Positions 50,480-60,515 of a DNA stretch of 64,000 bases are shown here, piece by piece. Numbering within the stretch: position 1 is the first letter of the stretch; the number at the start of each line of letters is the position of its first letter. A model generated the notes under the pieces. It was given only the letters and a program-made list of their open reading frames with translations, ran no database searches and had not been told where the DNA came from. This DNA comes from Hymenobacter guriensis (GTDB lineage: Bacteria > Bacteroidota > Bacteroidia > Cytophagales > Hymenobacteraceae): contig NZ_JADWYK010000003.1 of NCBI RefSeq assembly GCF_015773195.1, positions 310,001 through 374,000 on the forward strand. The letters are read 5' to 3'. Position numbers and translations under genes: made by a program.

Positions 50480-52954
50480 ATGGCCAACAACGAAAACGCT
50501 GAGCTAGAAGAACTGATCAGAAACGCGGGTAATGGGGCCCCCTCGCCCGTTATCGAGTCTGGCTTTGAAGAAGAAAGCTCCGGCTTCGATGTAACAACGC
50601 TGTTGATGGTAGCCCGGCGGAGTGTGCCGTGGATTATCCTGCTCATTTTGCTGGGGGTAACCAGCTCCTGGATGTTTCTGCGCTACACCAAGCCAACCTA
50701 TAAGTCTTCTTCAACACTGAAGATTGACGAAAAGCAGGAGGCCGGGGCGCTGGGGCTGGGGCAGACGCTGGGTGGGGCCGAAGGGCTGCAGACCGTGAAT
50801 AACCTGTCCGGCGAAGTGGAGCTGATAAAGTCCAACCTCATTTACCGGCAGCTGAAGGATTCCCTGAACCTGGATGTAAACTACTACTCACAGGGCACGG
50901 TGCTGGAAGCTGAGCTGTATGGTACTTCGCCGTTTCACGTGGAGTATGATGTGCAGGACTCACGGTTTTACAACACGCGTTTTGGCGTATTGTTCACCGG
51001 CCCCGAAACCTTTCAGCTGACACACGAGAAAAACGAAGAGCCGCGCGAATACCGGGTAGGCACTCCGGTGGATCTGGGTGGCGCGAAAGTCGTTATTACG
51101 AAAACCCGGCATTTTGATGAGGACGTTGTTAACAACAACTACCACTTCGTAATCAATGACGACGCGGCTATCAATCAATACTTTGATGATAACCTGTCGG
51201 TTGAGATTGTTAACCCGGAGGCCAGCACAATCAGCATCTCCTTTACGGATCATAATCTGCGCAAAGCGCACGATATCGTCAACCGTATCGACACCGTGTA
51301 CCTGCTGGCTAAGCTAAGTAAGAACACGCAGGGCCAGCAGCAGATTATGCAGTACCTGGATCAGCAGTTGGAACTCACGCGCGACAGCCTGCAGCGGGCC
51401 GAAATTGCGCTGCAGTCGTTTGCCAAGCGCGCCAAGATGTACGACGTCCGGGGTGGAGTGGCCACTATCACCCAGCAGCTGGAGGGACAGGAAAAAGAGC
51501 GCCAGGCCCTGCAGCGCCGGCTGGAACTGCTCACGAGCGTGGCGCGGCTCACCTCGCGCGAGCAGATTTCGCGCGACGAGAATACGGGAGTGGAGCAGAG
51601 TGTGCCGGGCCTGGCGTTGCTGGAAGACCCCGTCCTTACTCAGCAGATAGCTGAACTTAATCTCGCTCAGCAGGACTTACGGCGCGTGCTGCGCTCTAAT
51701 ACCGAAGCTACCGAAGCCGTGCAGCAGCGCCGCGCGGCCGTCGAATACGCCAAGCGCAACGTGCGCGAGTCGCTGGAGCAGAGCCTGCGCGTAGTACGGG
51801 AGCAGCTTGGTGCGCTCAACCAGCAGCGCGATAAGCTCAACAGTGAACTGCAGGTACTGCCGCAGCGCGAAACCGAGCGCGCCCGCCTGCAGCGCCCCTT
51901 CGATTTGTACGAGAAGTCGTACCTGATGCTGATGGACAAGCGGGTGGAGTACAGCATCGCAAAAGCCGGTACCACGCCCGATTTTCAGATTCTGTCCCCG
52001 GCTTCCATGCCTAGTGCACCCATTTCGCCGGTCCGTCTGATTGTGTACGCCATTGGCCTGGCCGGCGGTATATTCATGGGACTGGGACTGGTAGCTACGC
52101 GCTATTTCATGCACAATAGCGTAACCAACATCCGGGAACTGGAGCGTAACAGCATTGCCCCGGTGCTAGGCGTCATACCCACCTATGACAAGGAAAAGCT
52201 GCTGGTATCCCGCCTGGTTGTCGACAAAAACCCAAAATCAGCTATTTCTGAGTCTATCCGCTCCATTCGTACGAACCTGGAGTTTATGGCCTCGTCCAAG
52301 AAGAAACGGCTGATTTCTATTACCTCAACGATTAGCGGCGAAGGAAAAACCTTTGTTACCGTTAACCTAGCAGGAATTATTGCCTCGTCGGACCAGCGCG
52401 TGGTAATTCTGGACTTGGATATGCGCAAGCCCAAGGTAAATCTGGCATTCGGCGCTGAAAACGTAAAGGGCATCAGTACTATCCTGATTGAGCGCCATAC
52501 CTGGCAGGAGTGTATTCAGCACACGTCCATTCCTACTCTGGACTTTATTTCAGCGGGCCCGACGCCGCCCAACCCGTCGGAGCTGATTCTGAACCCCAAA
52601 TTCGACGAGATGCTGAGCGAGTTGCACCAGCACTACGACGTCATCATGATTGATACCCCGCCGGTAGGACTAGTGACGGACGGCATCCTGATCATGCGCA
52701 AGGCCGATGTGCCGATCTATATCGTACGCGCCGACTATTCTAAAAAGGCCTTCCTCAAGAACATCAACAAGCTGGTGCGTACCAACGGTTTTACCCGTTT
52801 GGCTACCATTTTGAACGATGCTCGCTCGAGCGGGCTGTATGGCTACGGGTATGGGTACGGCTATGGCTACGGCTACGGCTATGGCCAGGGCTATTACGAG
52901 GACACGCAGCCCAGGCGTAGCTGGTGGCAGCGGCTACGCAAACAGTTTTCCTAG
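50480..52954 (+). CDS. Tyrosine autokinase/chain-length regulator, Wzc-like
   Basis: An 824-residue inner-membrane protein. A Wzz domain with transmembrane helices near 50-68 and 519-538 surrounds a large periplasmic coiled-coil part. The cytosolic kinase has Walker A ISGEGKTFVTVNLAG (about 618), Walker A' VVILDLDMRKPK (about 640) and Walker B VIMIDTPPVG (about 722). The C-terminal tyrosine cluster is exceptional: eight YG repeats (787-802) then QGYY, ten Tyr in total. It couples polysaccharide polymerisation to export through autophosphorylation. Paired with the downstream PHP phosphatase. Confidence 0.94.
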   Translation: MANNENAELEELIRNAGNGAPSPVIESGFEEESSGFDVTTLLMVARRSVPWIILLILLGVTSSWMFLRYTKPTYKSSSTLKIDEKQEAGALGLGQTLGGAEGLQTVNNLSGEVELIKSNLIYRQLKDSLNLDVNYYSQGTVLEAELYGTSPFHVEYDVQDSRFYNTRFGVLFTGPETFQLTHEKNEEPREYRVGTPVDLGGAKVVITKTRHFDEDVVNNNYHFVINDDAAINQYFDDNLSVEIVNPEASTISISFTDHNLRKAHDIVNRIDTVYLLAKLSKNTQGQQQIMQYLDQQLELTRDSLQRAEIALQSFAKRAKMYDVRGGVATITQQLEGQEKERQALQRRLELLTSVARLTSREQISRDENTGVEQSVPGLALLEDPVLTQQIAELNLAQQDLRRVLRSNTEATEAVQQRRAAVEYAKRNVRESLEQSLRVVREQLGALNQQRDKLNSELQVLPQRETERARLQRPFDLYEKSYLMLMDKRVEYSIAKAGTTPDFQILSPASMPSAPISPVRLIVYAIGLAGGIFMGLGLVATRYFMHNSVTNIRELERNSIAPVLGVIPTYDKEKLLVSRLVVDKNPKSAISESIRSIRTNLEFMASSKKKRLISITSTISGEGKTFVTVNLAGIIASSDQRVVILDLDMRKPKVNLAFGAENVKGISTILIERHTWQECIQHTSIPTLDFISAGPTPPNPSELILNPKFDEMLSELHQHYDVIMIDTPPVGLVTDGILIMRKADVPIYIVRADYSKKAFLKNINKLVRTNGFTRLATILNDARSSGLYGYGYGYGYGYGYGYGQGYYEDTQPRRSWWQRLRKQFS
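52838..52885 (+). repeat. Hexamer repeat (TAYGGN)x8 coding the tyrosine tail
   Basis: Eight in-frame copies of TAYGGN encode (Tyr-Gly)8 at the C-terminus of the Wzc-like kinase. Since each unit is six bases, slippage would change the number of tyrosines without breaking the frame. Confidence 0.85.
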
Positions 52955-52978
52955 CAATCGGCCGTAGTTCGCATCCCC

Positions 52979-53740
52979 ATGGCATTATGGTTTCGCAAGA
53001 TTTTCAGTAGAGGTGCCCCGGCTCCGGCCGCGTCGCTGGGAGAACTGCTAACGGATATGCACTCCCACCTGCTACCCGGCCTTGATGACGGTGCCGAAAC
53101 CGTGGAGCACTCGGTGGAATTGCTGCGGGAGATGCGCGGGCTGGGCTACCGTAAGCTCATCATGACCCCCCACGTGATGGGCGACTTCTACCGCAACACG
53201 CCGGAAGGCATCCGGGGGGCACTCAGGCAATTGCAGGAAGCGGCTACGGCAGCGGGCATCACCGATGTGGTGCTGGAGTGTGCCGCCGAGTATTACCTGG
53301 ACGAGTGGTTTCCGCGCCGCCTCGAAAACGGAGAAGAAATGCTGAGCTTCGGGGGGGAGAAGAAGTACCTGCTGATAGAAACCTCCTACATCAACGAGCC
53401 TTTCAACCTGCCGCAGATTGTCTTCGACTTGCAGGCGGCGGGCTACCAGCCGGTATTGGCCCACCCCGAGCGGTATACCTACCTCTACAGCAAGTTTGAC
53501 GAGCTGCCCCGGCTGCGCGAAATGGGCGTGATGCTGCAGGTGAACCTGAACTCTTTGTGTGGCTACTACTCGGCTGGCGCCAGGCACGTAGCCGAAAAGC
53601 TGATAGACGCCGGGCTGGTGGATATGCTGGGCACCGATGCGCATCACCTTAAGCACGTGGATACGCTCCGTCACAAAGTGCTGCCCACCGGCTACCTGGC
53701 CAAAGCCCTGGCTTTGCCACTGCTGAATCGAAGTCTGTAA
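52979..53740 (+). CDS. PHP-type protein-tyrosine phosphatase, CpsB/CapC-like
   Basis: A 253-residue manganese-dependent phosphatase. TDMHSHLLPGLDDGAET (about 22-38) holds the first metal ligands of the PHP domain, with MTPHVMGDFY and AHPERYTYL later, and TDAHH near the C-terminus (about 219). In capsule systems such enzymes dephosphorylate the tyrosine tail of the Wzc/CpsD kinase. The gene starts 24 bp after that kinase gene, so the pair is almost certainly cotranscribed. Confidence 0.93.
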   Translation: MALWFRKIFSRGAPAPAASLGELLTDMHSHLLPGLDDGAETVEHSVELLREMRGLGYRKLIMTPHVMGDFYRNTPEGIRGALRQLQEAATAAGITDVVLECAAEYYLDEWFPRRLENGEEMLSFGGEKKYLLIETSYINEPFNLPQIVFDLQAAGYQPVLAHPERYTYLYSKFDELPRLREMGVMLQVNLNSLCGYYSAGARHVAEKLIDAGLVDMLGTDAHHLKHVDTLRHKVLPTGYLAKALALPLLNRSL

Positions 53741-53794
53741 TAGGGACGTGGGGGATTGGATGTAATTAAACATCAATCAAGCCTCAAGTCCCTA
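53741..53794. repeat. Hairpin abutting the phosphatase stop codon
   Basis: Left arm 53741-53762 (TAGGGACGTGGGGGATTGGA...) begins at the base after the stop. Right arm 53771-53794 (...AAGCCTCAAGTCCCTA) ends 16 bp before the next ATG. Arms match with one short insertion. The word GGGA/TCCC recurs. Confidence 0.6.
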
Positions 53795-53810
53795 ATTCCC
53801 AAGTACCTCT

Positions 53811-54830
53811 ATGATTTTCGTTACCGGCGGCAGCGGCCTAATTGGCTCTTTCCTGATTCCGGCCCTGATAGCCCGGGGCGAGCAGGTGCGGGCCCTGTAC
53901 CGGCAGCACATTCCGGCAGTGCCCGCTGCCGAACAGGTGGAGTGGCTGCAAGGTGACCTGCTTGACCCATTGTTGCTGCGACAGGCGCTGGAGAGCGTCA
54001 CGCACGTGTTTCACTGTGCCGGGCTGGTTTCCTACGCCCCGCAGGACGAAGACGCCCTGCTGCAAATCAATGTGGAAGGCACCGCCAACCTGGTGGACGC
54101 CTGCCTGGAGCGCCCAGGTATCCGCCTGTGCCACGTGTCGTCGGTGGCGGCACTGGGCGGTGGAGCGGCTTCAGAAGAAACGCTCAATACGCTTCCGCTG
54201 GTGGTGACGGAAGACGCCAAGTGGGACCTTGGCGCTGCCCACGCCGCCTATGCTACTTCCAAATACCTGGGCGAACTGGAAGTGTGGCGGGGAATATCGG
54301 AAGGGCTGGCCGCCGTCATCGTGAACCCCTCGGTGATACTGGGCCCGGCTGACTGGACGCGCAGCAGCACCCGGCTTTTGCGCTATGCCTACCAGGAGCA
54401 CCGCTTCTACACGCCTGGCACCATCAACGTGGTGGACGTGCGCGAAGTGGTGGCCCAGATGCTGCGGCTGGGGCTGGAGCTGCCGGTGCGCGGGGAGCGG
54501 TACATCCTCAGCGCCGAAGCCGTACCTTTGCGGGAGCTGCTGGCGCAGGCGGCGCGCTGCTTTGGCAAAAAGCCTCCCACCACGGCCGTGCCCAATTGGG
54601 CCGCTGAGGTCATCTGGCGCCTGGAGCACGCGCGCGGCGTGCTCACGGGCAGCCGTCCGCTTATCACCAAAGACACAGCCCGTGCCGGTCGTCAGCCGCT
54701 GGTGTACGAGGCCGGCAAAGTGCAGCGCACTACCGGGCTGGGCTTTCGGCCCGTGGCCGATACCATTGCCTGGTGCTGCGAGGAATTACGGCGGAACGTA
54801 GTGGCCTCCGGTGCGGTTGTTGTATCTTAG
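53811..54830 (+). CDS. Extended SDR: NAD-dependent epimerase/dehydratase
   Basis: A 339-residue Rossmann-fold enzyme. Nucleotide-binding motif FVTGGSGLIGSFL (about 3-15), DLLDP (about 52), the HCAGLVSY segment, and the catalytic YATSKYLGELE (Tyr/Lys, about 145). It resembles dihydroflavonol-4-reductase-like and sugar epimerase members. Substrate unknown; its place behind the capsule kinase/phosphatase pair suggests sugar or lipid modification but is only contextual. Confidence 0.88.
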   Translation: MIFVTGGSGLIGSFLIPALIARGEQVRALYRQHIPAVPAAEQVEWLQGDLLDPLLLRQALESVTHVFHCAGLVSYAPQDEDALLQINVEGTANLVDACLERPGIRLCHVSSVAALGGGAASEETLNTLPLVVTEDAKWDLGAAHAAYATSKYLGELEVWRGISEGLAAVIVNPSVILGPADWTRSSTRLLRYAYQEHRFYTPGTINVVDVREVVAQMLRLGLELPVRGERYILSAEAVPLRELLAQAARCFGKKPPTTAVPNWAAEVIWRLEHARGVLTGSRPLITKDTARAGRQPLVYEAGKVQRTTGLGFRPVADTIAWCCEELRRNVVASGAVVVS

Positions 54831-54916
54831 GCTGGTAGCTTGCTCACTGCGCGGAGCAGGCGTCTTTTCCTCGGAGAACTGCCGTTTTGGCGGTTCTCTT
54901 TGCCGATTGTAGGAAT

Positions 54917-56320
54917 ATGCGAATGAATGAGAATTTTGAGGACCGGGACGAAGTGCTGGACATCGTGCGCCGTTTTGAGGAAATGATGGCCAGCAACGAG
55001 CCGGTGTTTTTCGACCTGGCCGACTTCGAGAATATCATCGACCACTATACCACCCACACCCAGTACGATCAGGCCCTGCAGGCTTGTGAGGCGGCTATTG
55101 CCCTGTATCCGTTCAGCACCGAGCTGCTGATTGACCGTTCCCAGGTGCTGGCCATGAAAGGCGAGTACACCGCCGCCGCCGACCAGATTGAGAACGTGGC
55201 CCTGCTCGACCCCGACAACCCCGACGTGGCTGTGACGCGCGGCATCATTGCCACCCAGAAGGGCGAGTTTGCCGAGGCCGTAGCTTTCTTTCTGAGTGCC
55301 GTGGAGCGCTTCCCCGAGCGCGACGACATCCACTTCAACCTGGGCCTGGCTTACCAGAGCTGGCAGAAGTACAAAAGTGCCGCCAAGCACTACAAGCAAA
55401 GCCTGCGCATCAACTCCGACAACGATGTGGCCGTGCAGGAGCTGCTGTACTGCCTGGAAGTAAGCGACCGGCTAGAAAAAAATCTGGAGTTTTTCCGCCG
55501 CTTTACCGACGACGACCCGTATTCGGCCATTGCCTGGTACAACCTGGGGCAGGCGTATTTCCGCGCCGGCAAGTTCGACGACGCCATCAGCTCCTTCGAC
55601 TATGCCCTGCTGATTGATGCCAAGTTCTACGAAGCGCATGGCTACCTGGCCAGTACCTATGTGAGCCTGGAGCGCTACCGCAAGGCCATTGAGGAGTTTG
55701 AGCTCAGCTACCCCGAAGGCCAGCCCACGCCCGAGGCACTCTGCAACATTGGTGAGTGCCACGAGAAGCTGGCCGAGTGGGACTTGGCCCGCCGCTTTTA
55801 TCAGAAGTCCATTGACCTCGACAACACGATGGATGAGGCCTGGTTTGGCATCGGCATTGTGCTCATTGCCCAGAATCGGGCTTTTGAGGCCATTCATTTC
55901 TTCCGTAAGGCCGTGACGCTCTACGACGAAAGCCTGGAGTACTGGATGGCCCTGGCCGCCGCCGAGTACCAGGTAGGCAACATCGTAAGTGCGCTGGAAG
56001 CCTACGACAAAGCCACGCAGGTGGCGCCCGACAGCAAGGACGCCTGGCTGAACTGGAGCATCATTCTCTACGAGCAGGGCAATTTTGACGGGGCCGTGGA
56101 CCTGATGCGCAACGCCCTGGAGATTCAGCCAGCTGAGGCCGAGCTGCAGTACCGCCTGTGCGCCTACCTGCTGGCGGCCGGGCGCTACCGCGAGGCCTAC
56201 GAAACCCTGGAAAATGCCTTGGTGCTGGACTTCGACAAGCACCGCCTACTGTTCGACTATTTCCCTGAGCTGGAATCCCAGAAGGCCCTGGCCCGCCTCA
56301 TCGACCAGTACCGAAAATAG
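54917..56320 (+). CDS. Tetratricopeptide repeat protein
   Basis: A 467-residue protein of about eleven helical TPR units, from residue 45 to the end. Clear examples: AVAFFLSAVERFPERDDIHF, AIAWYNLGQAYFRAGKFDDA, and EALCNIGECHEKLAEWDLAR. There is no signal peptide or other domain, so it is a cytosolic scaffold for protein contacts. ATG 54917 is preferred to 54887, whose added residues do not look coding. An inverted repeat follows the stop. Confidence 0.85.
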   Translation: MRMNENFEDRDEVLDIVRRFEEMMASNEPVFFDLADFENIIDHYTTHTQYDQALQACEAAIALYPFSTELLIDRSQVLAMKGEYTAAADQIENVALLDPDNPDVAVTRGIIATQKGEFAEAVAFFLSAVERFPERDDIHFNLGLAYQSWQKYKSAAKHYKQSLRINSDNDVAVQELLYCLEVSDRLEKNLEFFRRFTDDDPYSAIAWYNLGQAYFRAGKFDDAISSFDYALLIDAKFYEAHGYLASTYVSLERYRKAIEEFELSYPEGQPTPEALCNIGECHEKLAEWDLARRFYQKSIDLDNTMDEAWFGIGIVLIAQNRAFEAIHFFRKAVTLYDESLEYWMALAAAEYQVGNIVSALEAYDKATQVAPDSKDAWLNWSIILYEQGNFDGAVDLMRNALEIQPAEAELQYRLCAYLLAAGRYREAYETLENALVLDFDKHRLLFDYFPELESQKALARLIDQYRK

Positions 56321-56335
56321 GCGCGTGAGCCGAAA

Positions 56336-56399
56336 CTTGGGGACTTGGTTTCCGCGCAAGGAAGCCCACGCTTCGTCGCCGGTCAACCAAGTCCCCAAG
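56336..56399. repeat. 15-bp perfect inverted repeat after the TPR gene
   Basis: CTTGGGGACTTGGTT (56336-56350) pairs with AACCAAGTCCCCAAG (56385-56399). The right arm runs directly into octamer repeats CCCCAAGA, suggesting the repeats grew from it. A terminator role is possible but there is no T run. Confidence 0.75.
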
Positions 56400-56511
56400 A
56401 CCCCAAGACCCCAAGACCCAAAAAACAGCCGTACTTTTGCCCACGTTGTTTTTTCCGGGAAATGAAGTCTGGCCTAGACCAAGACCCCAAGACCCCAAGA
56501 CCCCAAGACCC
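56393..56511. repeat. Octamer CCCCAAGA arrays bracketing a promoter
   Basis: Three to four CCCCAAGA units at 56393-56420 and about four more at 56477-56511 lie on either side of the -7 box TACTTTTG (56432-56439). The second array ends 6 bp before the start codon of the phosphosulfolactate synthase gene. Confidence 0.85.
56432..56439 (+). promoter_or_regulatory. -7 box of the phosphosulfolactate synthase gene
   Basis: TACTTTTG, 78 bp before ATG 56518; octamer repeats lie on both sides, so the repeat number would change promoter or leader length. Confidence 0.55.
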
Positions 56512-56517
56512 TACTAC

Positions 56518-57351
56518 ATGAATTACAACCTGACCCAGCTGCCGGAGCGCACCGAAAAACCCCGCGAACAAGGCTTTACCATGGTGATGGACAAAGGCTC
56601 CAGCGTGCGGGAAGTGGAAGACTTTCTGGAAGTAGGGGCGGCGTACACCGACATTGTGAAGCTGGGCTGGGCCACGTCCTACGTAGCGCCCAACCTGGAG
56701 CGTAAGCTGGCCGTCTACCGCGAGGCTGGCATTCCGGTATATTTCGGAGGTACGCTGTTCGAGGCCTTTATCATCCGCAACCAGTTCGAGGACTACCGCC
56801 GCCTGCTCGATAAGATGGGCATGGAATACGCCGAGGTATCGGACGGCTCCCTGGACCTGAACCACGACAAGAAGCTGGAGTTCATTCGCACCCTGTCGCA
56901 GGATGTGAAGGTGCTGAGCGAGGTAGGCTCCAAGGATGCGGAAAAGATTATTCCGCCCTACAAGTGGATTTCGCAGATGAAAACGGAGCTGGAGGCCGGC
57001 GCCGTGAAGGTGATTGGCGAAGCCCGGGAAGCCGGCAACGTGGGCTTGTTCCGTAGCACCGGTGAGGTGCGCTCAGGTCTGGTAGAGGAAATTCTGACTC
57101 AGATTCCTTTCGAGAAGATTATCTGGGAAGCGCCTCAGAAAGCCCAGCAGGTGTGGTTTATCAAGCTGCTCGGGCCCAATGTAAACCTGGGCAACATCGC
57201 GCCCAACGAAATCATCAGCCTAGAAACCATCCGGCTGGGGCTGCGCGGCGACACTTTCCTGGATTTCCTGGATCTGGAGAACGTGGACGACATGTTCAAG
57301 CCCGAGCCCAAAGTGCAGGGCAAGCCCGGCACCTCCATGCCGCGCGGCTAG
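56518..57351 (+). CDS. Phosphosulfolactate synthase (ComA family)
   Basis: A 277-residue TIM-barrel enzyme that adds sulfite to phosphoenolpyruvate. FTMVMDKGSSVREVEDFLE near the start, IVKLGWATSYV (about 46-56), YFGGTLFEAF (about 76-85), and the ISLETIRLGLRGDT end match the family. In methanogens this is the first step of coenzyme M synthesis. Bacteroidota do not make coenzyme M, so a link to cysteate or sulfonolipid (capnine/sulfobacin) synthesis is more likely, but it is inferred. No neighbouring gene supports one pathway. ATG 56518 is chosen because octamer repeats, not coding sequence, precede it. Confidence 0.88.
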   Translation: MNYNLTQLPERTEKPREQGFTMVMDKGSSVREVEDFLEVGAAYTDIVKLGWATSYVAPNLERKLAVYREAGIPVYFGGTLFEAFIIRNQFEDYRRLLDKMGMEYAEVSDGSLDLNHDKKLEFIRTLSQDVKVLSEVGSKDAEKIIPPYKWISQMKTELEAGAVKVIGEAREAGNVGLFRSTGEVRSGLVEEILTQIPFEKIIWEAPQKAQQVWFIKLLGPNVNLGNIAPNEIISLETIRLGLRGDTFLDFLDLENVDDMFKPEPKVQGKPGTSMPRG

Positions 57352-57373
57352 TTTCAACACAGAGGGATAGTAA

Positions 57374-57424
57374 TTCCACGCAAACAGGCTGCTGATGCTC
57401 CATCGGCAGCCTGTTTGCGTGGAA
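57374..57424. terminator. Long perfect hairpin after the phosphosulfolactate synthase gene
   Basis: A 19-bp perfect stem, starting TTCCACGCAAACAGGCTGC and returning at 57406-57424, lies 22 bp after the stop. The loop can extend the stem with GATG/CATC. No T run; likely a terminator or a transcript stabiliser. Confidence 0.75.
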
Positions 57425-57611
57425 AAGAACAGCAAATAACCCAAGATGTGCACTCAGGCAGAGAAAGTGAAGCTGCGGGGATGAACAAAGAGGAAACCCT
57501 TAGCAGCCTGTGTTGCTCAGGGAGCTTCCGCCGGCGGGGGCCAACCTCTTGCTGCTGCTGGTAGTACAAGCAAAGGTCCGCTACCCAGCCGGAGCCTTGC
57601 CTGCACTGCTT

Positions 57612-58967
<1,356 letters not shown>

Positions 58968-59053
58968 GGCGGGTATCAGGCGTCTCTCCACCGTTCAAAA
59001 GGCGTATGCATATTACCTTGGCAGTGGCGTACTTTCGCGGAAATCTGCGGCCT

Positions 59054-59698
59054 ATGAAAAAGCTTCTGAGCTACCTGTTTCCGTTTACGCGCCGCGTGCC
59101 TTCGGCCGTGAGCGGGGAGCTTGAGGTCACGCTCTACCAGGGGCGTAAGGTACTCGACTCCCGCACCGCCAACTACTCCTACGGCGCGCTACAGCGGGTG
59201 CTTCGATTTGGCTTGCAGCAGATTCCGCTGGAAGCCGTGCGGCACGTGCTGCTGCTGGGCCTGGGCGGCGGTTCCGTAATACAGACGCTGCGCCAGGAGC
59301 TGCAGTACCGCCACTCTATAACGGCCGTGGAGCTGGACCCGGCCGTGATTCAGCTGGCCGCCGAGGAGTTTGGCATCACAGCCGGCCCGGAGTTGCGCAT
59401 TGTGCCGGCCGATGCCTTTGCCTGGGTGCAGCAGGCTCCGGAAAGATTCGGCCTCATTATCGTGGATATTTCGATTGACAGCCAGATACCGCCGGAAGTG
59501 TTTGGCTGGCCGTTCTGGCAGGCGCTGCACCGGCTGCTGGAGTCTGGCGGCTCGGTGCTGCTCAATGCCATTGAAGCCCCAAGCCACGCGGCCCTTACGG
59601 AAACTCTGCACCAGCACGCCACGCAACTGGGCCTGGAGTTGCGCGTGTTTCAACGGGTAGAAAAGCTCAACCAGCTGGTAGTGGCCCGCAAGCCGTAA
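59054..59698 (+). CDS. Spermidine-synthase-like methyltransferase-fold protein
   Basis: A 214-residue Rossmann-fold protein. Motif I is LLLGLGGGSVIQTL (about 72-85), followed by ITAVELDPAVIQLA (about 95-108) and a DAFAWVQQ (about 124), the order seen in spermidine synthases and related methyltransferase-like proteins. The putrescine-binding loop of true SpeE is not evident, so the function is left open. ATG 59054 is preferred to 59006 because a near-consensus box (TACTTTCG) lies at 59030-59037. Confidence 0.75.
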   Translation: MKKLLSYLFPFTRRVPSAVSGELEVTLYQGRKVLDSRTANYSYGALQRVLRFGLQQIPLEAVRHVLLLGLGGGSVIQTLRQELQYRHSITAVELDPAVIQLAAEEFGITAGPELRIVPADAFAWVQQAPERFGLIIVDISIDSQIPPEVFGWPFWQALHRLLESGGSVLLNAIEAPSHAALTETLHQHATQLGLELRVFQRVEKLNQLVVARKP

Positions 59699-59772
59699 GG
59701 TAAGGTGGCACGGATATGTGCGGCGGGCCTGCTTTCTTTGTGGTGCGGCTGGTCGCGCCTTTTCTTCTTCTG

Positions 59773-60423
59773 ATGGATTTTCTGAAACAGATTCTTGACT
59801 TTATTCTGCATCTCGATAAGCACCTAGCCGAGATAATCCAGCAGTATGGGGCGTGGACCTACGCCATCCTTTTCCTGATTATTTTCGTGGAAACCGGGGT
59901 GGTTATTCTGCCTTTCCTGCCCGGCGACTCCCTGCTGTTTGCGGCCGGCGCAGCGGCGGCCCTGCCAGACTCCCCGCTCAATGTGTGGCTGATGATAGGC
60001 TTGCTGATTCTGGCTGCTGTGCTGGGTGATACGCTCAACTACCACATTGGCGACTACCTGGGGCCCCGCGTATTTCGCGAAAACTCCCGGTTCCTGAAGC
60101 GGGAACACCTGGAGCGCACCCAGGCCTTCTACGAAAAGCACGGAGCCAAAACCATCATCATCGCCCGCTTCATTCCCATCATTCGCACGTTTGCGCCCTT
60201 TATTGCGGGCGTAGGCACCATGAGCTACGGCAAGTTTCTGAGCTATAACGTGGTGGGGGCTGTGCTGTGGGTGACGCTGCTGACGGGCGCGGGCTACTTC
60301 CTGGGCAGACTGCCCTGGATCCAGCAGAACTTCGGGCTGTTTACCATCGGTATCATCGTGGTGTCGGTGCTGCCGGCGGTATGGGAAGTAGTGAAAAGCC
60401 GTTTGGCGCCGCGGCAGGCTTAA
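59773..60423 (+). CDS. DedA family membrane protein
   Basis: A 216-residue integral membrane protein of the DedA/VTT family. The family signs are FVETGVVILPFLPGDSLLFAAG (about 35-56), LGDTLNYHIGDYLG and FIPIIRTFAPFIAGVGTMSY (about 135-154). DedA proteins flip phospholipids such as undecaprenyl phosphate across the inner membrane. ATG 59773 is chosen; the frame from 59716 adds a non-family stretch. A terminator follows. Confidence 0.92.
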   Translation: MDFLKQILDFILHLDKHLAEIIQQYGAWTYAILFLIIFVETGVVILPFLPGDSLLFAAGAAAALPDSPLNVWLMIGLLILAAVLGDTLNYHIGDYLGPRVFRENSRFLKREHLERTQAFYEKHGAKTIIIARFIPIIRTFAPFIAGVGTMSYGKFLSYNVVGAVLWVTLLTGAGYFLGRLPWIQQNFGLFTIGIIVVSVLPAVWEVVKSRLAPRQA

Positions 60424-60448
60424 GGCGCGCTGCCGGAACTTTACGTAG

Positions 60449-60486
60449 AAAAACCACCTGGCCGCATGGGGTTGAGGTGGTTTTTT
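60449..60486 (+). terminator. Rho-independent terminator of the DedA gene
   Basis: AAAAACCACCT / AGGTGGTTTTTT stem with a T run, 25 bp after the stop and 30 bp before aroE. Confidence 0.88.
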
Positions 60487-60515
60487 CGTTGCTTACCGCT
60501 CTATTTTCAGTTCTT

